A DNA stretch of 64,000 bases from Brachybacterium timonense (GTDB taxonomy: Bacteria > Actinomycetota > Actinomycetes > Actinomycetales > Dermabacteraceae). The stretch covers positions 2,970,609 through 3,034,608 of the forward strand of contig NZ_LT984895.1 of assembly GCF_900258505.1 (NCBI RefSeq), given 5' to 3'. Positions within the stretch are counted from its first letter, which is position 1, and each line of letters begins with the position of its first letter. The position numbers and the translations under genes are program-made. Below are positions 35,274-44,726 of the stretch, in pieces. A model generated the notes under the pieces. That model made no database searches. It was given only the letters and a program-made list of their open reading frames with translations, and had not been told where the DNA came from.

Positions 35274-36764
35274 TCACGTCTCATCACCGCAGGAGTCCGG
35301 GAGATGAGCGGCGATTTCGGCCGCCGCGAGAAGGGTAGCGCCGAACACACGCTGCGGAGGAGCCTTCGCTGCGATCTCCACCACACTGCGTGCGAGCTCC
35401 GGGCTCCACCAGCTTAGCTCGGCCCAGGCGCCCACGAAGGAGTCCACGAAGCCGTCCCGCGCATTGGGCTCGTCGTCACCGGCACTGAAGCCGACCGACG
35501 GACCGCTCGCGGTCACGCGGATGAACGACTCGACGACCGAGCGGGCCGCCGTCTCCAGAACACTTTCCGTGATGATCTCCGGTGCGAGCCGATGCCAGAG
35601 CGGGAGTGACCGTGCGCGCACCGACGCGTGCGATGCGTCCTCGGGCCGGAGCGCTGCGCGTACACGCCGCTCGGCCAGAGGGTGTTCCCTCGCATGCGCG
35701 ATCCCGGCGTCGCCGTAGCGCGGGTAGTAGTACCAGGCCTGCGGGATATCCCGTGCCTCGTACGCACGGAGTTCCTTCACGAATCCGTGGAGGAGCGATC
35801 GCCCGACATCCGACCGCCGCCGATCTCGCTCCCTGGCACCGAGGAGGAGCTGGGCGCTCGCCACGTCCACGACATGGTTGTGCGGAAGATCGAGGCCGAG
35901 CCGCCTTCCTGGGAAGTCCTCCGGGGTGAAGTACCAGGCACCCCCGTGCGAATCGTGACGGATCTCGCCACTGTGCTCATCGAGAGCTGCCGCGGCAGCG
36001 CCACGTAGCTCCTCGGCACGGTGTCCGTTCGCTGAGCGCGACCCCTCCGGCAGCGCCTCGAGCAGGTCCGCCGCTTCGACGAGCGCGAGGGCGATCGCCC
36101 CGGTGTGGACCAGATGCGGGGCCATCTGGGGTCGCACCTTGAACACGCCCGCGGGGAGCCCCTCGAGCGAGATTGGCCCGGGGAGACCGCGGAACAGAAC
36201 CGCGTGAACAGAGCTCCTGCTGGCCATCAGATCCGGCAGGTAGTCCTCATCCGAGGGGTCGAGCGATCCTTCGGTGCTCGTCCAGACGGCTTCGCCTCCG
36301 CGGTACGCCGTGATCCGAGCACGGCCAGTCGTCGGCAGCTCGATCTCGATGCTGTCAGCAGCAGCCTGGATCCGCAGGGGCACTCCGCCCACGTCCGCGA
36401 GGTCGACCGTCCCGGCCGTGTACCTTGGACCGGATGACCAGCGGTAGCCGCTTCTGCCCCGCCAGTCCACGATGCCCTGCTCGACGTCGGTCCTCTGGAT
36501 GAGGTGCTGGGCCCAGTGCAGTGCCTCCCCGCTGAAGAAGTCATCTCCAGTGGTCCTCCAGCCCAGCACCGCCGCGCGGACGACGTACGAAAGGTCCCAG
36601 GCGAAGTGCCCATCCCCGTTCGACTCGTACTCACGCGCCCCGACCGTAGCGTCACGGAACACTGCCAGCCCGTCACGGAGGAAACGGGCGTAGGCTGCGA
36701 CGATTTCCTTCCTCGCGGCGCTGGCCGGTCGCCTGCACGGAAAGTCGATCGCGTCGTGATCCAC
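35274..36764 (-). CDS. predicted alpha/alpha-barrel protein, function unknown
   Basis: A 496-residue protein rich in Trp, Tyr and His. Helical segments at both ends (DLSYVVRAAVLGWR near 57, and AWYYYPRYGDA with later repeats) flank a beta-rich insert (about 120-195). The pattern recalls (alpha/alpha)6 toroid enzymes such as glucuronyl C5-epimerases or polysaccharide lyases, but I cannot assign a family. The GTG start follows GGAAGGAG. It lies between two leftward glycosyltransferase genes, so action on the same polymer, perhaps on uronate residues, is a reasonable inference. Confidence 0.72.
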   Translation of the reverse strand: MDHDAIDFPCRRPASAARKEIVAAYARFLRDGLAVFRDATVGAREYESNGDGHFAWDLSYVVRAAVLGWRTTGDDFFSGEALHWAQHLIQRTDVEQGIVDWRGRSGYRWSSGPRYTAGTVDLADVGGVPLRIQAAADSIEIELPTTGRARITAYRGGEAVWTSTEGSLDPSDEDYLPDLMASRSSVHAVLFRGLPGPISLEGLPAGVFKVRPQMAPHLVHTGAIALALVEAADLLEALPEGSRSANGHRAEELRGAAAAALDEHSGEIRHDSHGGAWYFTPEDFPGRRLGLDLPHNHVVDVASAQLLLGARERDRRRSDVGRSLLHGFVKELRAYEARDIPQAWYYYPRYGDAGIAHAREHPLAERRVRAALRPEDASHASVRARSLPLWHRLAPEIITESVLETAARSVVESFIRVTASGPSVGFSAGDDEPNARDGFVDSFVGAWAELSWWSPELARSVVEIAAKAPPQRVFGATLLAAAEIAAHLPDSCGDET

Positions 36765-36851
36765 GCCCGCTCCTTCCTGGGTCCACCTTGGTCTGCATGG
36801 TTCTCACAGAGTCGTCGACGATCGCCGACAACGTCCTCAGTGCTGCACCAA

Positions 36852-39800
36852 TCAACGCCGGCGAAGAAGCTCCTCATAGAGTCCGATGAGCCGAGGCACA
36901 TAAGCCTGCCAGTTGTCGCGTGCGGCGAACTGCCTCGCGTTGCGCCTCATCGTTCCGAGATCCGAGTCCGACAGCGCATTGATCGCTGCAGCGATCTCCG
37001 CGGGATCCAGGCTCCGCGGTACCGTGATGCCGATGCCGTTCTCAGTGATGCGCCGGGTCATCTCGGGCATATCCGTTGCGAGGATCGGGACGCCGGCAGC
37101 GGGGTACTCCCACAGCTTGTTGGGCGAGCAATACAGATGGTTGAGGCCGGTGTCCTCATAGGGGATCGCACCGAGATCGGCGCCGGCTGTCCAGCCCAGG
37201 AGCTCGTCGTGAGGGACGGCGGGGATCACGGCGACCGCGGGGCGATCACCCGGTCGCTCCGTGTCCCGGACGGCGTACTCATGGATGAGATCCCCGAGCT
37301 TGCCCCACCCCATGAACACGACCGTCCACTCCTCACCGAGGAGCATCGCGGCCTCCAGCAGCGCCGGGATCCCCCGATGAGGACTAAACCCGCCCTGGAA
37401 GAGGACGACGCGCTGGTCACTCCGGATACCCGCAGCATTGTGGAGCCGTCCGTCGTACACGGCGGGGCCATGGCCCTCGCTCACAGCATTGGGGATCAGC
37501 GTCGCAGGTGGCAGCGCCGGGTAGTTCTCGGTGTAGAAGCGACCGATGGATTCGTTGAGCGTGATGAACCCGTCGACCTCGAAGGAGCCGGCACGCACGA
37601 TCCGAGCGTTGACAGCGGCTCTCGCGGGGTCGAGGTTCGCGAGATCCTCATAGATCTCGTGCGCATCCCAGACGACCCCGCAGCCGAAGGCGGCACGATA
37701 TTTCTCGGCAGCCGTCAGAGCGACGTGATCATGGATATGAACCACATCCGGGATCATCCGTTCGCGAACGGCGCCGAAGAGGGCTTCCCCCTGGATCCTG
37801 AAGGACGCCCGGATCGAGTTCTCCTTCCCCGGCGCCACGCCTTCGCCCTTGACCCTCTCCGAGATCAGGTTGCGGTCCCATGACTCGAGATGGACGGGGA
37901 TCCCGCCGTCGAGGAGGAAATCCTCAGCTTCTCCCTGTGTCAGGCCGAACACGCGGACGTCGAATCCGGCTTCGCGGAGAGAGCCGGCGGTCTTGAGGAC
38001 CCTGGCGTCATGGCGCACACCGTTGTGCACGACCATCGCGACCCGGGGTGAGGCCTGGGAGCCTGCCCTCCCACCGGCGATCCGCAGGCGCCCGGCCGCA
38101 GACGGTCGCTTACGGGCATCCCTGCGTCCGCCGTCGCCGCCCATCAGGCGGTGGACCGTGGTCACGATGATCTCGCGCTCCGTCTCCCACGAGTTCTCAC
38201 GTCCATAGGAGGCCGCATCCGCTCGGAACCGGGAGTGCACGGCCCCGTCGAGGACAGTGCCAACGGCCTCCGCGAGGGATGCCGCGTCGAACGGGTCGTA
38301 CACGACTCCACACCCGCTCGCTCCGGTCACCTTCTGGATCTCCGGGGCGTCAGCGGCGACGAACGGGATCCCCGCGGCTGTGAATTCGAAGAGCTTGTTC
38401 GGCAGCGTCAGACGGTTGTTCTCAGAGACCGGCTGGTACGGGATCACGCCGAGATCCGCACCTGCTGTATATCGCGCCAGTTCGCCGGGGTCGACCTGAG
38501 GGACGAAGTGCACCCTGGCGTCCACGCCCTCGTCCACGGCAAGACGACGAAGGTCCTGCTCGAGCCGACCCTTGCCGATCATCACGAGGTGAACATTCGG
38601 CTCGAGCGACGCCATCGCCTTCACGCAGACGTCGAGGCCCCGGCCCTCAGCCAGTCCTCCCTGGTACAGCAGGATCTTCGAGTCCGCGGGAAGACCCAGC
38701 ATCCCGCGCAGATCACACGGGGCATCTAGAACCGCCTGCGGAACGCGCGGTGCGCAGTTGCGCACGACGCTCCCCATCACCCCGTAGCGCCTCCGGTACT
38801 CGTCCCGGATCGACTCGTTCACGACGATGACGGCATCTGCACGCCTCATGTAGTGCTTCTCGACAGGAGCGAGCAGTTTGCGCTCGAGCGCGCCAATCGT
38901 CGTGCTCTCCAGGTAGAGCTCGTGGCAGTCATGCAGATGCGGCACACCGAGCCGCGCGGCCGCGATGCTCGCGCCGACGAGCCCGGGAAGGTCGGAGCTG
39001 ATGATCAGGTCAGGCTGGTGGGACTGGATCCGATCTGGGCTTAATCGCCAGAACTCGACGAACCTGTTCACCAGATGAGCGTTCTTCAGCGTGTCCCGGA
39101 TCCAGAGATCCCTCTGCTGCCGGGCAGCGTTCCATCGCTTCGTGACGGTCTTGTCGGCCTGGGTCCACTTCTCCCTGACGTCATGCCGCAGAGCCTCGAA
39201 TCCAGGGGTCATCCACGCACGCGCGGCCAGCCCGGTCCCGGGAACGCCGCTCTGGATCCATGCGGGCAGCGGATCGGCATTCCGGGCGGAATCCCCCGCC
39301 TCTTCGAGCCGCTCAAGAGCCCATCGCTCGCGACGCTGTCGGTTCTTGCGGGTCATCCGGCCCTGATACTTCACGGCGAGGGACTCGACGTCGATGAAGT
39401 CGGCGCTGAGATTCGGGTGCTCGAGGCCCTGGAAGAAGCCCGAGCGAGGCCTCATGTTCACGACGACGACCTCTGCTCCGAGATCGAGCATCGTCTGGAT
39501 GTTCCGTCGGATCCGGCCTGCAATCTGCGGTTTCATCGCGACGACCACGACCTTCTTCGGTGTCGGAGCCGCCGTGCCCTCCGCGTTGTCCCGCCGCGTC
39601 AGTGCGGTCGAGGCCCTCGGGGCGCGGTGGACCCGTCGGCGGAGCCCGAGCGTCCTGTAGACACGCTCGTAGGCACGCGCATTGCCCTCCCAGGTCCTGT
39701 TGCCACGGACCCATCGCGCCGCGCTTAGGCTCAGCTCGAGACACCTCGGTTCGTCGTCGACCAGACGACGGAGCTTCTCCGCGAGGTCGTCCACGTCATC

Positions 39801-41951
39801 GGCACGGAAGACGACAGCCGACTCGGAGTCATCAGCGATCTCACGCAGCGCGTCGACGTTCGACATGACGACGGCCCGTCCGGTCGAGAAGGCCTCGAAA
39901 GGCTTCAGCGGGGTCACGATGTCAGCCACCGTCGACTTCGCCCGCGGGACGACGAAGATGTCGATCAGTCCGAAGTACTTCGGCACCTCGTAGTACGGGA
40001 CCGCACCGGTGAACACGACTCGGTCGAGGATCCCGCGTGCCCGCGCGCGGGCCTTCAGAACGTCCAGGATGGGGCCGTCTCCGACCAGGACGAGACGGAT
40101 CGGGAGGTCAGTACGGCCCTCCAGGCGTCCGACCGCATCGATGAGCGTCTCGATCCCCTCGTACGCGACCATCGATGAGACGTACCCGATCGTCACCGCG
40201 CGGCGAGGGATCCCCAGCGACGCTGCAAGGCTCTGGTCCCGCCGCTGCACGGGGAAGTCCTGCGGGTCCACCGCATTGGGGACGACCGCGATTTGATCGC
40301 TGCGAAGATCGTTCGCAGAGCTGCTCAGGATGTGCTGCCGCATGGTCTCGGCAAGGGTGATGTTTCTGTCGACCAGTCCTCGTGCCGTCGCCTCTGCGCT
40401 GCTACGCAGCGCGTAGGCATCCGGGAGACCGTACGCCGTAAACGCTGTGGCCTGGTCGGGACCCCACGCTCCTGCGGCGGACTGGCGCGAGAGCCAGGAC
40501 TCCTCCCAGAACCCCCGGGATTCATAGATCGTCGGGATGCCGTGCGCGAGACCGACAGCATGCACCAGCAGCGCGTTGTGGAAGTCGGAATGCGCATGGA
40601 GGACGCTCGGTCGGAGCCTTTGGACGAGCCGGGACAGCTCCCTGGCGTTGCGCTCGATCCAGCGGGCCGTACGGACCTTCCCGCGTTCCGGCCCGGGGAG
40701 GACGTAATAGTCGACGCCGTCGACGGCGTGCGAGAGCAGCCGGTCCGCCGGCGCACCGCTCGCACCGGAGTGCCCGACGACCGCGACGCGCAGACCGGTT
40801 GCCTTCTGCGCCGCTGCGATCCGATGGGTGCGCAACGTGTACCCGGACTGCGTCGTCGGGAGCGTCTTCCCCACGACATGGAGGACGGGCCCGTCCGGTG
40901 TGTGCGCCGGGGTGCGCTCCAAAGAAGGCAGCGCCGCCACGGGCCTGCGGAAGAACTCGATCTCATCGCCGAGACGCCGAGCAGTCTTCACGTCGTTCGG
41001 GAGGCCGGTCACAGTGGCGATGTGCTGGACGACCTTGTGGGCGAGCACCCAATAGCCGGCATCTCTGAAAGTCCTGTACAGCACCCGGTTCGTGCCGAGC
41101 CTCGTCGTGCCGAGGAGGTCGAAGTCCCGCACCAGCGGTGCGGTCTCCAGGTAGTGCCTGCCCTCGATCAGGCGGCGGAAGAGCTCCGCGGCACCCTCCT
41201 CGTCGAGGACGGCTCGGGGATCGGCTCCGTGCCGGAGCGCCGCTCGGGCGCTCAGGGCCCAGGCCTCATCCCGCTCCTGAGTCTGTGTGCTCAGTGAGGC
41301 CTCAGCCTCGACGAGCTGCCTCGAGAGCTCTGCGAGGCGGGCATCGTATTCGTCGACGCGTGCCGTGAGCGCCTCCATACCAGAGAGCAGTCCCGCGACA
41401 TCCTCGTCGTGCGACGCAGCCTGCTTCACCGACGCATTCTCGACCGCCACCAGATCCGCACGAAGCGCCTCGAGTCCGCTCTCGAGACGCGGGGCCGTCT
41501 CTTCGATGGTCGCCTGCAGCGCCCCGACGGCCTCAGTCAGTTCATGTCGCTGCGCTTCCGCGGCGTCCATCGCTCCTGATGTGGCCACGAGGCCGGCATT
41601 CTGCTGCTCCGCAGTTGCGGCTAGCCGCGCGAGCCCCGTCTGGAGCTGCCGGATGTCATCGGCCATGCCGCGATCGCCTGCCCGATCACGCTCGATGTTG
41701 GCGAGCCGCGTCGCGTTGCGATCACGGGAACGCGCCGCCTTCCCGATCGCGATCCAGGCTCCGATCACGATCGCGCCGATCATCACGATCCACCCGATGT
41801 CGGCGGCGAGGGCCAGAGCTGGAGACTCGTACACGATCCCCACGATGTCGACACAGAGGAGTGCGATCAGCGCCAGTCCCGCGAGAAGCGCACCGGCCTG
41901 AAGGAGACTGCGCAACGACCTGCGAGCGCCCCGTCCACGCTGACCACTCAT
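36852..41951 (-). CDS. giant protein with three glycosyltransferase domains
   Basis: A 1699-residue protein. Two membrane helices (about 19-41 and 50-72) are followed by a predicted coiled coil (90-240). Three complete GT-B transferase domains come next: domain 1 at 355-770 (PTTQSGYTLRTHRIA, VVPNAVDPQDF, PLKPFEAFSTGRAVVMSN); domain 2 at 800-1270 (LLYQGGLAEGRG, LPNKLFEFTAAGIPFVAAD); domain 3 at 1303-1699 (LFQGGFSPHRG, PNKLWEYPAAGVPILATD). Domains 2 and 3 resemble each other more than domain 1. AGGAGG lies just before the ATG at 41951. Such a protein could build a multi-sugar repeat processively at the inner membrane face. Frame and motifs are intact throughout, so it is not an assembly fusion on the face of the sequence. 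Confidence 0.88.
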   Translation of the reverse strand: MSGQRGRGARRSLRSLLQAGALLAGLALIALLCVDIVGIVYESPALALAADIGWIVMIGAIVIGAWIAIGKAARSRDRNATRLANIERDRAGDRGMADDIRQLQTGLARLAATAEQQNAGLVATSGAMDAAEAQRHELTEAVGALQATIEETAPRLESGLEALRADLVAVENASVKQAASHDEDVAGLLSGMEALTARVDEYDARLAELSRQLVEAEASLSTQTQERDEAWALSARAALRHGADPRAVLDEEGAAELFRRLIEGRHYLETAPLVRDFDLLGTTRLGTNRVLYRTFRDAGYWVLAHKVVQHIATVTGLPNDVKTARRLGDEIEFFRRPVAALPSLERTPAHTPDGPVLHVVGKTLPTTQSGYTLRTHRIAAAQKATGLRVAVVGHSGASGAPADRLLSHAVDGVDYYVLPGPERGKVRTARWIERNARELSRLVQRLRPSVLHAHSDFHNALLVHAVGLAHGIPTIYESRGFWEESWLSRQSAAGAWGPDQATAFTAYGLPDAYALRSSAEATARGLVDRNITLAETMRQHILSSSANDLRSDQIAVVPNAVDPQDFPVQRRDQSLAASLGIPRRAVTIGYVSSMVAYEGIETLIDAVGRLEGRTDLPIRLVLVGDGPILDVLKARARARGILDRVVFTGAVPYYEVPKYFGLIDIFVVPRAKSTVADIVTPLKPFEAFSTGRAVVMSNVDALREIADDSESAVVFRADDVDDLAEKLRRLVDDEPRCLELSLSAARWVRGNRTWEGNARAYERVYRTLGLRRRVHRAPRASTALTRRDNAEGTAAPTPKKVVVVAMKPQIAGRIRRNIQTMLDLGAEVVVVNMRPRSGFFQGLEHPNLSADFIDVESLAVKYQGRMTRKNRQRRERWALERLEEAGDSARNADPLPAWIQSGVPGTGLAARAWMTPGFEALRHDVREKWTQADKTVTKRWNAARQQRDLWIRDTLKNAHLVNRFVEFWRLSPDRIQSHQPDLIISSDLPGLVGASIAAARLGVPHLHDCHELYLESTTIGALERKLLAPVEKHYMRRADAVIVVNESIRDEYRRRYGVMGSVVRNCAPRVPQAVLDAPCDLRGMLGLPADSKILLYQGGLAEGRGLDVCVKAMASLEPNVHLVMIGKGRLEQDLRRLAVDEGVDARVHFVPQVDPGELARYTAGADLGVIPYQPVSENNRLTLPNKLFEFTAAGIPFVAADAPEIQKVTGASGCGVVYDPFDAASLAEAVGTVLDGAVHSRFRADAASYGRENSWETEREIIVTTVHRLMGGDGGRRDARKRPSAAGRLRIAGGRAGSQASPRVAMVVHNGVRHDARVLKTAGSLREAGFDVRVFGLTQGEAEDFLLDGGIPVHLESWDRNLISERVKGEGVAPGKENSIRASFRIQGEALFGAVRERMIPDVVHIHDHVALTAAEKYRAAFGCGVVWDAHEIYEDLANLDPARAAVNARIVRAGSFEVDGFITLNESIGRFYTENYPALPPATLIPNAVSEGHGPAVYDGRLHNAAGIRSDQRVVLFQGGFSPHRGIPALLEAAMLLGEEWTVVFMGWGKLGDLIHEYAVRDTERPGDRPAVAVIPAVPHDELLGWTAGADLGAIPYEDTGLNHLYCSPNKLWEYPAAGVPILATDMPEMTRRITENGIGITVPRSLDPAEIAAAINALSDSDLGTMRRNARQFAARDNWQAYVPRLIGLYEELLRRR

Positions 41952-42267
41952 GTGGCGACCTCCTAACCTTCGCTCATCTGGGGAGGAGCTATCCTTCGGG
42001 CCACAGCCCGGTGAATCTGCGGCTTCGCGTCCGCACAGGCAGCAGAACACGGACTCTCATGATCCCATCTGGGTCGCGCAGATGCATGCGTTCGCCCTCT
42101 GCTGTGACGGACGTCCGGGCACCCTCGTCCCGGTCTCCAACGGATTCCGGCAACGATTCGATCACCGGCGCCGTACCATGGTGGCGCGCGTCCGGTGTTT
42201 TCGGGCGCGATGGAGCAGCCGTGGACCCAACCGGACGCTCCTGCTGCATCGCGATGTGAGGACCACT
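41952..42267. other. divergent promoter region between giant GT and uronate operon
   Basis: About 316 bases with no supported gene. The AGGAGG for the leftward gene lies at its left edge. TACCAT at 42174-42179 is a weak -10 candidate for the rightward operon. Frames running through here are extensions of the flanking genes without ribosome sites. Confidence 0.5.
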
Positions 42268-43587
42268 GTGAAGACTGCTGTCGTTGCCCTGGGGAAGATC
42301 GGTCTGCCGCTGGCGGTGCAGTTCGCCGATGCCGGTCACGAAGTGATCGGCGTGGATGTGAATCCGCGTCAGGTCGAGCTGATCAATCAGGCGACCGAGC
42401 CGTTCCCGGGTGAGGCCCACCTCGACGAGAAGCTCAAGGAGCTCGTCCCCGCTGGCAAGCTCAGAGCCACCACCGACTATGCGGAGGCGATCCCCGGCGC
42501 TGACGCGATCGTGATCGTCGTGCCTCTGTTCGTTGATGACGAGACCTGGGAACCCGACTTCGACTGGATGGATGCAGCCACTCGTTCCTTCGCCGAGCAC
42601 ATCACCCCCGGCACCTTGGTCTCCTACGAAACCACCCTGCCTGTGGGCACCCTCCGCGGTCGTTTCGTCCCGATGATCGAAGAGATCTCCGGACTGAAGG
42701 AATCGAAGGACTTCTTCGCCGTCTTCTCCCCCGAGCGCGTGCTGACCGGTCGTGTCTTCGAGGACCTGCGCAAGTACCCCAAGCTGATCGGGGCGATGAG
42801 CGAAGAGTCCACCCGCCGTGCCCGCGAGTTCTACGAGTCCGCCCTCACCTTCGACGAGCGTTCCGACCTGCCGCGCCCCAATGGAGTGTGGGACCTGGGC
42901 TCGCCGGAGGCCAGCGAGCTCGCGAAACTAGCAGAGACCACCTACCGCGACGTGAACATCGGCCTGGCCAATGAGTTCGCCCTGTTCGCCCAAGACAACG
43001 GGATCGACGTGTACGCGGTGATCGAAGCGTCGAACTCCCAGCCCTACTCCCACATCCACCGTCCCGGCATCGCCGTCGGCGGCCACTGCATCCCGGTCTA
43101 CCCGCGTCTGTATCTCTCGGGTGACCCTCACGCCGAGACGGTGCGCACCGCCCGCACCCTGAACGCCTCCGTCCCGGAGCGTCTCGTCGCCCGCGCCACC
43201 GAGCTGCTGGGCGACCTGAAAGACCTGAAGACCGTCGTCCTGGGCGCCTCCTACCGCGCCGGCGTGAAGGAGACCGCGTTCTCCGGCGTGTTCCCGACCA
43301 CCTCGGCGCTGCGCGAGCGCGGCGCCGAGGTCGCCGTCCACGACCCCTTCTACACCGACGAGGAGCTGACCGGATACGGCTGGGAGCCCTACCATCTCGG
43401 CGAGCCCGCGGACCTGGTGATCATCCAGACCGACCACCCCGAGTACAAGGACCTCACCGCCGCCGATACCCCCGGTATCCGCCTGCTCATCGATGGCCGC
43501 AACATGACCGCCCCCGAGAACTGGATCGGCACCCCCCGCCTCGTCCTCGGCGACGGCCAGGGCTCCACCGCCAGCAGCCAGAGCTGA
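42268..43587 (+). CDS. UDP-sugar 6-dehydrogenase (UDP-GlcNAc/UDP-glucose type, WbpA-like)
   Basis: A 439-residue NAD-dependent nucleotide-sugar dehydrogenase. NAD motif ALGKIGLPLA is near 6-15 and the catalytic Cys lies in AVGGHCIPVYP near 270-280. The conserved FSPERVLTGRVF and TTYRDVNIGLANEFA segments are present. It is distinct from the WecC-like protein at 27017. Directly downstream are a DegT aminotransferase and a Gfo/Idh/MocA oxidoreductase, the partners expected for a WbpA-WbpB-WbpE route to a 2,3-diamino-uronic acid. That makes UDP-GlcNAc the likeliest substrate. The GTG start follows TGAGGA at five bases; the longer open frame upstream lacks a ribosome site. Confidence 0.86.
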   Translation: MKTAVVALGKIGLPLAVQFADAGHEVIGVDVNPRQVELINQATEPFPGEAHLDEKLKELVPAGKLRATTDYAEAIPGADAIVIVVPLFVDDETWEPDFDWMDAATRSFAEHITPGTLVSYETTLPVGTLRGRFVPMIEEISGLKESKDFFAVFSPERVLTGRVFEDLRKYPKLIGAMSEESTRRAREFYESALTFDERSDLPRPNGVWDLGSPEASELAKLAETTYRDVNIGLANEFALFAQDNGIDVYAVIEASNSQPYSHIHRPGIAVGGHCIPVYPRLYLSGDPHAETVRTARTLNASVPERLVARATELLGDLKDLKTVVLGASYRAGVKETAFSGVFPTTSALRERGAEVAVHDPFYTDEELTGYGWEPYHLGEPADLVIIQTDHPEYKDLTAADTPGIRLLIDGRNMTAPENWIGTPRLVLGDGQGSTASSQS

Positions 43588-43619
43588 GCATCATCCGCCT
43601 CCACAACGAAGGAAAAGAT

Positions 43620-44723
43620 GTGAGCAGGACATTCATCACGCCCGCCAAGCCGTTGATCGAGCAGGAGGAGCGGGATGCTGTTGATCGTGTGCTGCTCTCG
43701 GGCATGGTCGCTCAGGGGCCTGAGGTGAAGGCTTTCGAGGAGGAGTTCGGTGCTCATCTGGTGGGCGGGCGTGAATGTGTGGCCACGAATTCGGGCACCT
43801 CGTCGCAGCATCTGGGAATGCTCGCGCTGGGGTTGAAGCCGGGGGATGAGGTGATCGTGCCATCGTTCACGTTCGCGGCGACGGCGAACTCGGTGGCGGT
43901 CTCGGGTGCGACGCCGGTGTTCGTGGATGTGGATCCGGAGACGTTCTGCATGGACCCGGTGGCTGTGAAGGCGGCGGTGACGGAGCGGACGGTCGGTATC
44001 CAGCCGGTGCATCTGTACGGGCATCCGGCGCCGATGGGCGCGATCATGGCGATCGCTCGTGAGCATGGTCTGTGGGTGTTCGAGGATGCGGCGCAGGCGC
44101 ATGGTGCGCGTCTGGGTGGGGTGCAGGTGGGCACCTTCGGCAACGGGGCGATGTTCTCCCTCTATCCGACGAAGAACATGACCTCGGCTGAGGGCGGTAT
44201 GACGGCCTGCGCGACGGGTGAGACGGCCCGGAAGGTGCGTCTGCTGCGCAATCAGGGTATGGAGGTGCAGTACGCGAATGAGGTCGCGGGTTTCAACAAT
44301 CGTATGACCGACATCCATGCCGCGATCGGTCGTGAGCAGCTGCGCAAGCTCGATGGGTGGACGGCTCGTCGTCGTCAGATCGCGGCACGGTACGATGCGG
44401 AGCTGGAGAGTGTGCGGGTGCCGGTGGTCCGTGAGGGCGCTGAGCACGTCTACCACCAGTACACGATCCGCATCGCGGGCAGCAGTGGCCTCGAGCGTGA
44501 CCGGTTCCGGGAGACGTTGCGCGAGGAGCACCAGGTGGGGTCCGGTGTCTACTATCCGACGCCGGTGCATCGTCTGCCCTCCTATGGTCTGGACCTGGAT
44601 CTGCCGGTCACGGAGATGCTGAGCCGTGAGGTGCTGTCGCTGCCGGTGCATCCGGCGCTGTCCGACGAAGATGTGGACCGTGTCATCGAGGCGGTCAACA
44701 CGGTGGCGAAGGCAGGTGCGTGA
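43620..44723 (+). CDS. DegT/DnrJ/EryC1-type sugar aminotransferase (WbpE-like)
   Basis: A 367-residue PLP-dependent aminotransferase. The Schiff-base Lys lies in SLYPTKNMTSAEGG near 185; VFEDAAQAHGA, TNSGTSSQHLG and the C-terminal YYPTPVHRLPSY are typical of nucleotide-sugar 3-aminotransferases. In a WbpE role it would convert the 3-keto uronic acid to the 3-amino sugar, using the oxidoreductase encoded next. The GTG start follows GAAGGA. It is 32 bases after the dehydrogenase and 3 bases before the oxidoreductase gene. Confidence 0.88.
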   Translation: MSRTFITPAKPLIEQEERDAVDRVLLSGMVAQGPEVKAFEEEFGAHLVGGRECVATNSGTSSQHLGMLALGLKPGDEVIVPSFTFAATANSVAVSGATPVFVDVDPETFCMDPVAVKAAVTERTVGIQPVHLYGHPAPMGAIMAIAREHGLWVFEDAAQAHGARLGGVQVGTFGNGAMFSLYPTKNMTSAEGGMTACATGETARKVRLLRNQGMEVQYANEVAGFNNRMTDIHAAIGREQLRKLDGWTARRRQIAARYDAELESVRVPVVREGAEHVYHQYTIRIAGSSGLERDRFRETLREEHQVGSGVYYPTPVHRLPSYGLDLDLPVTEMLSREVLSLPVHPALSDEDVDRVIEAVNTVAKAGA

Positions 44724-44726
44724 GAC

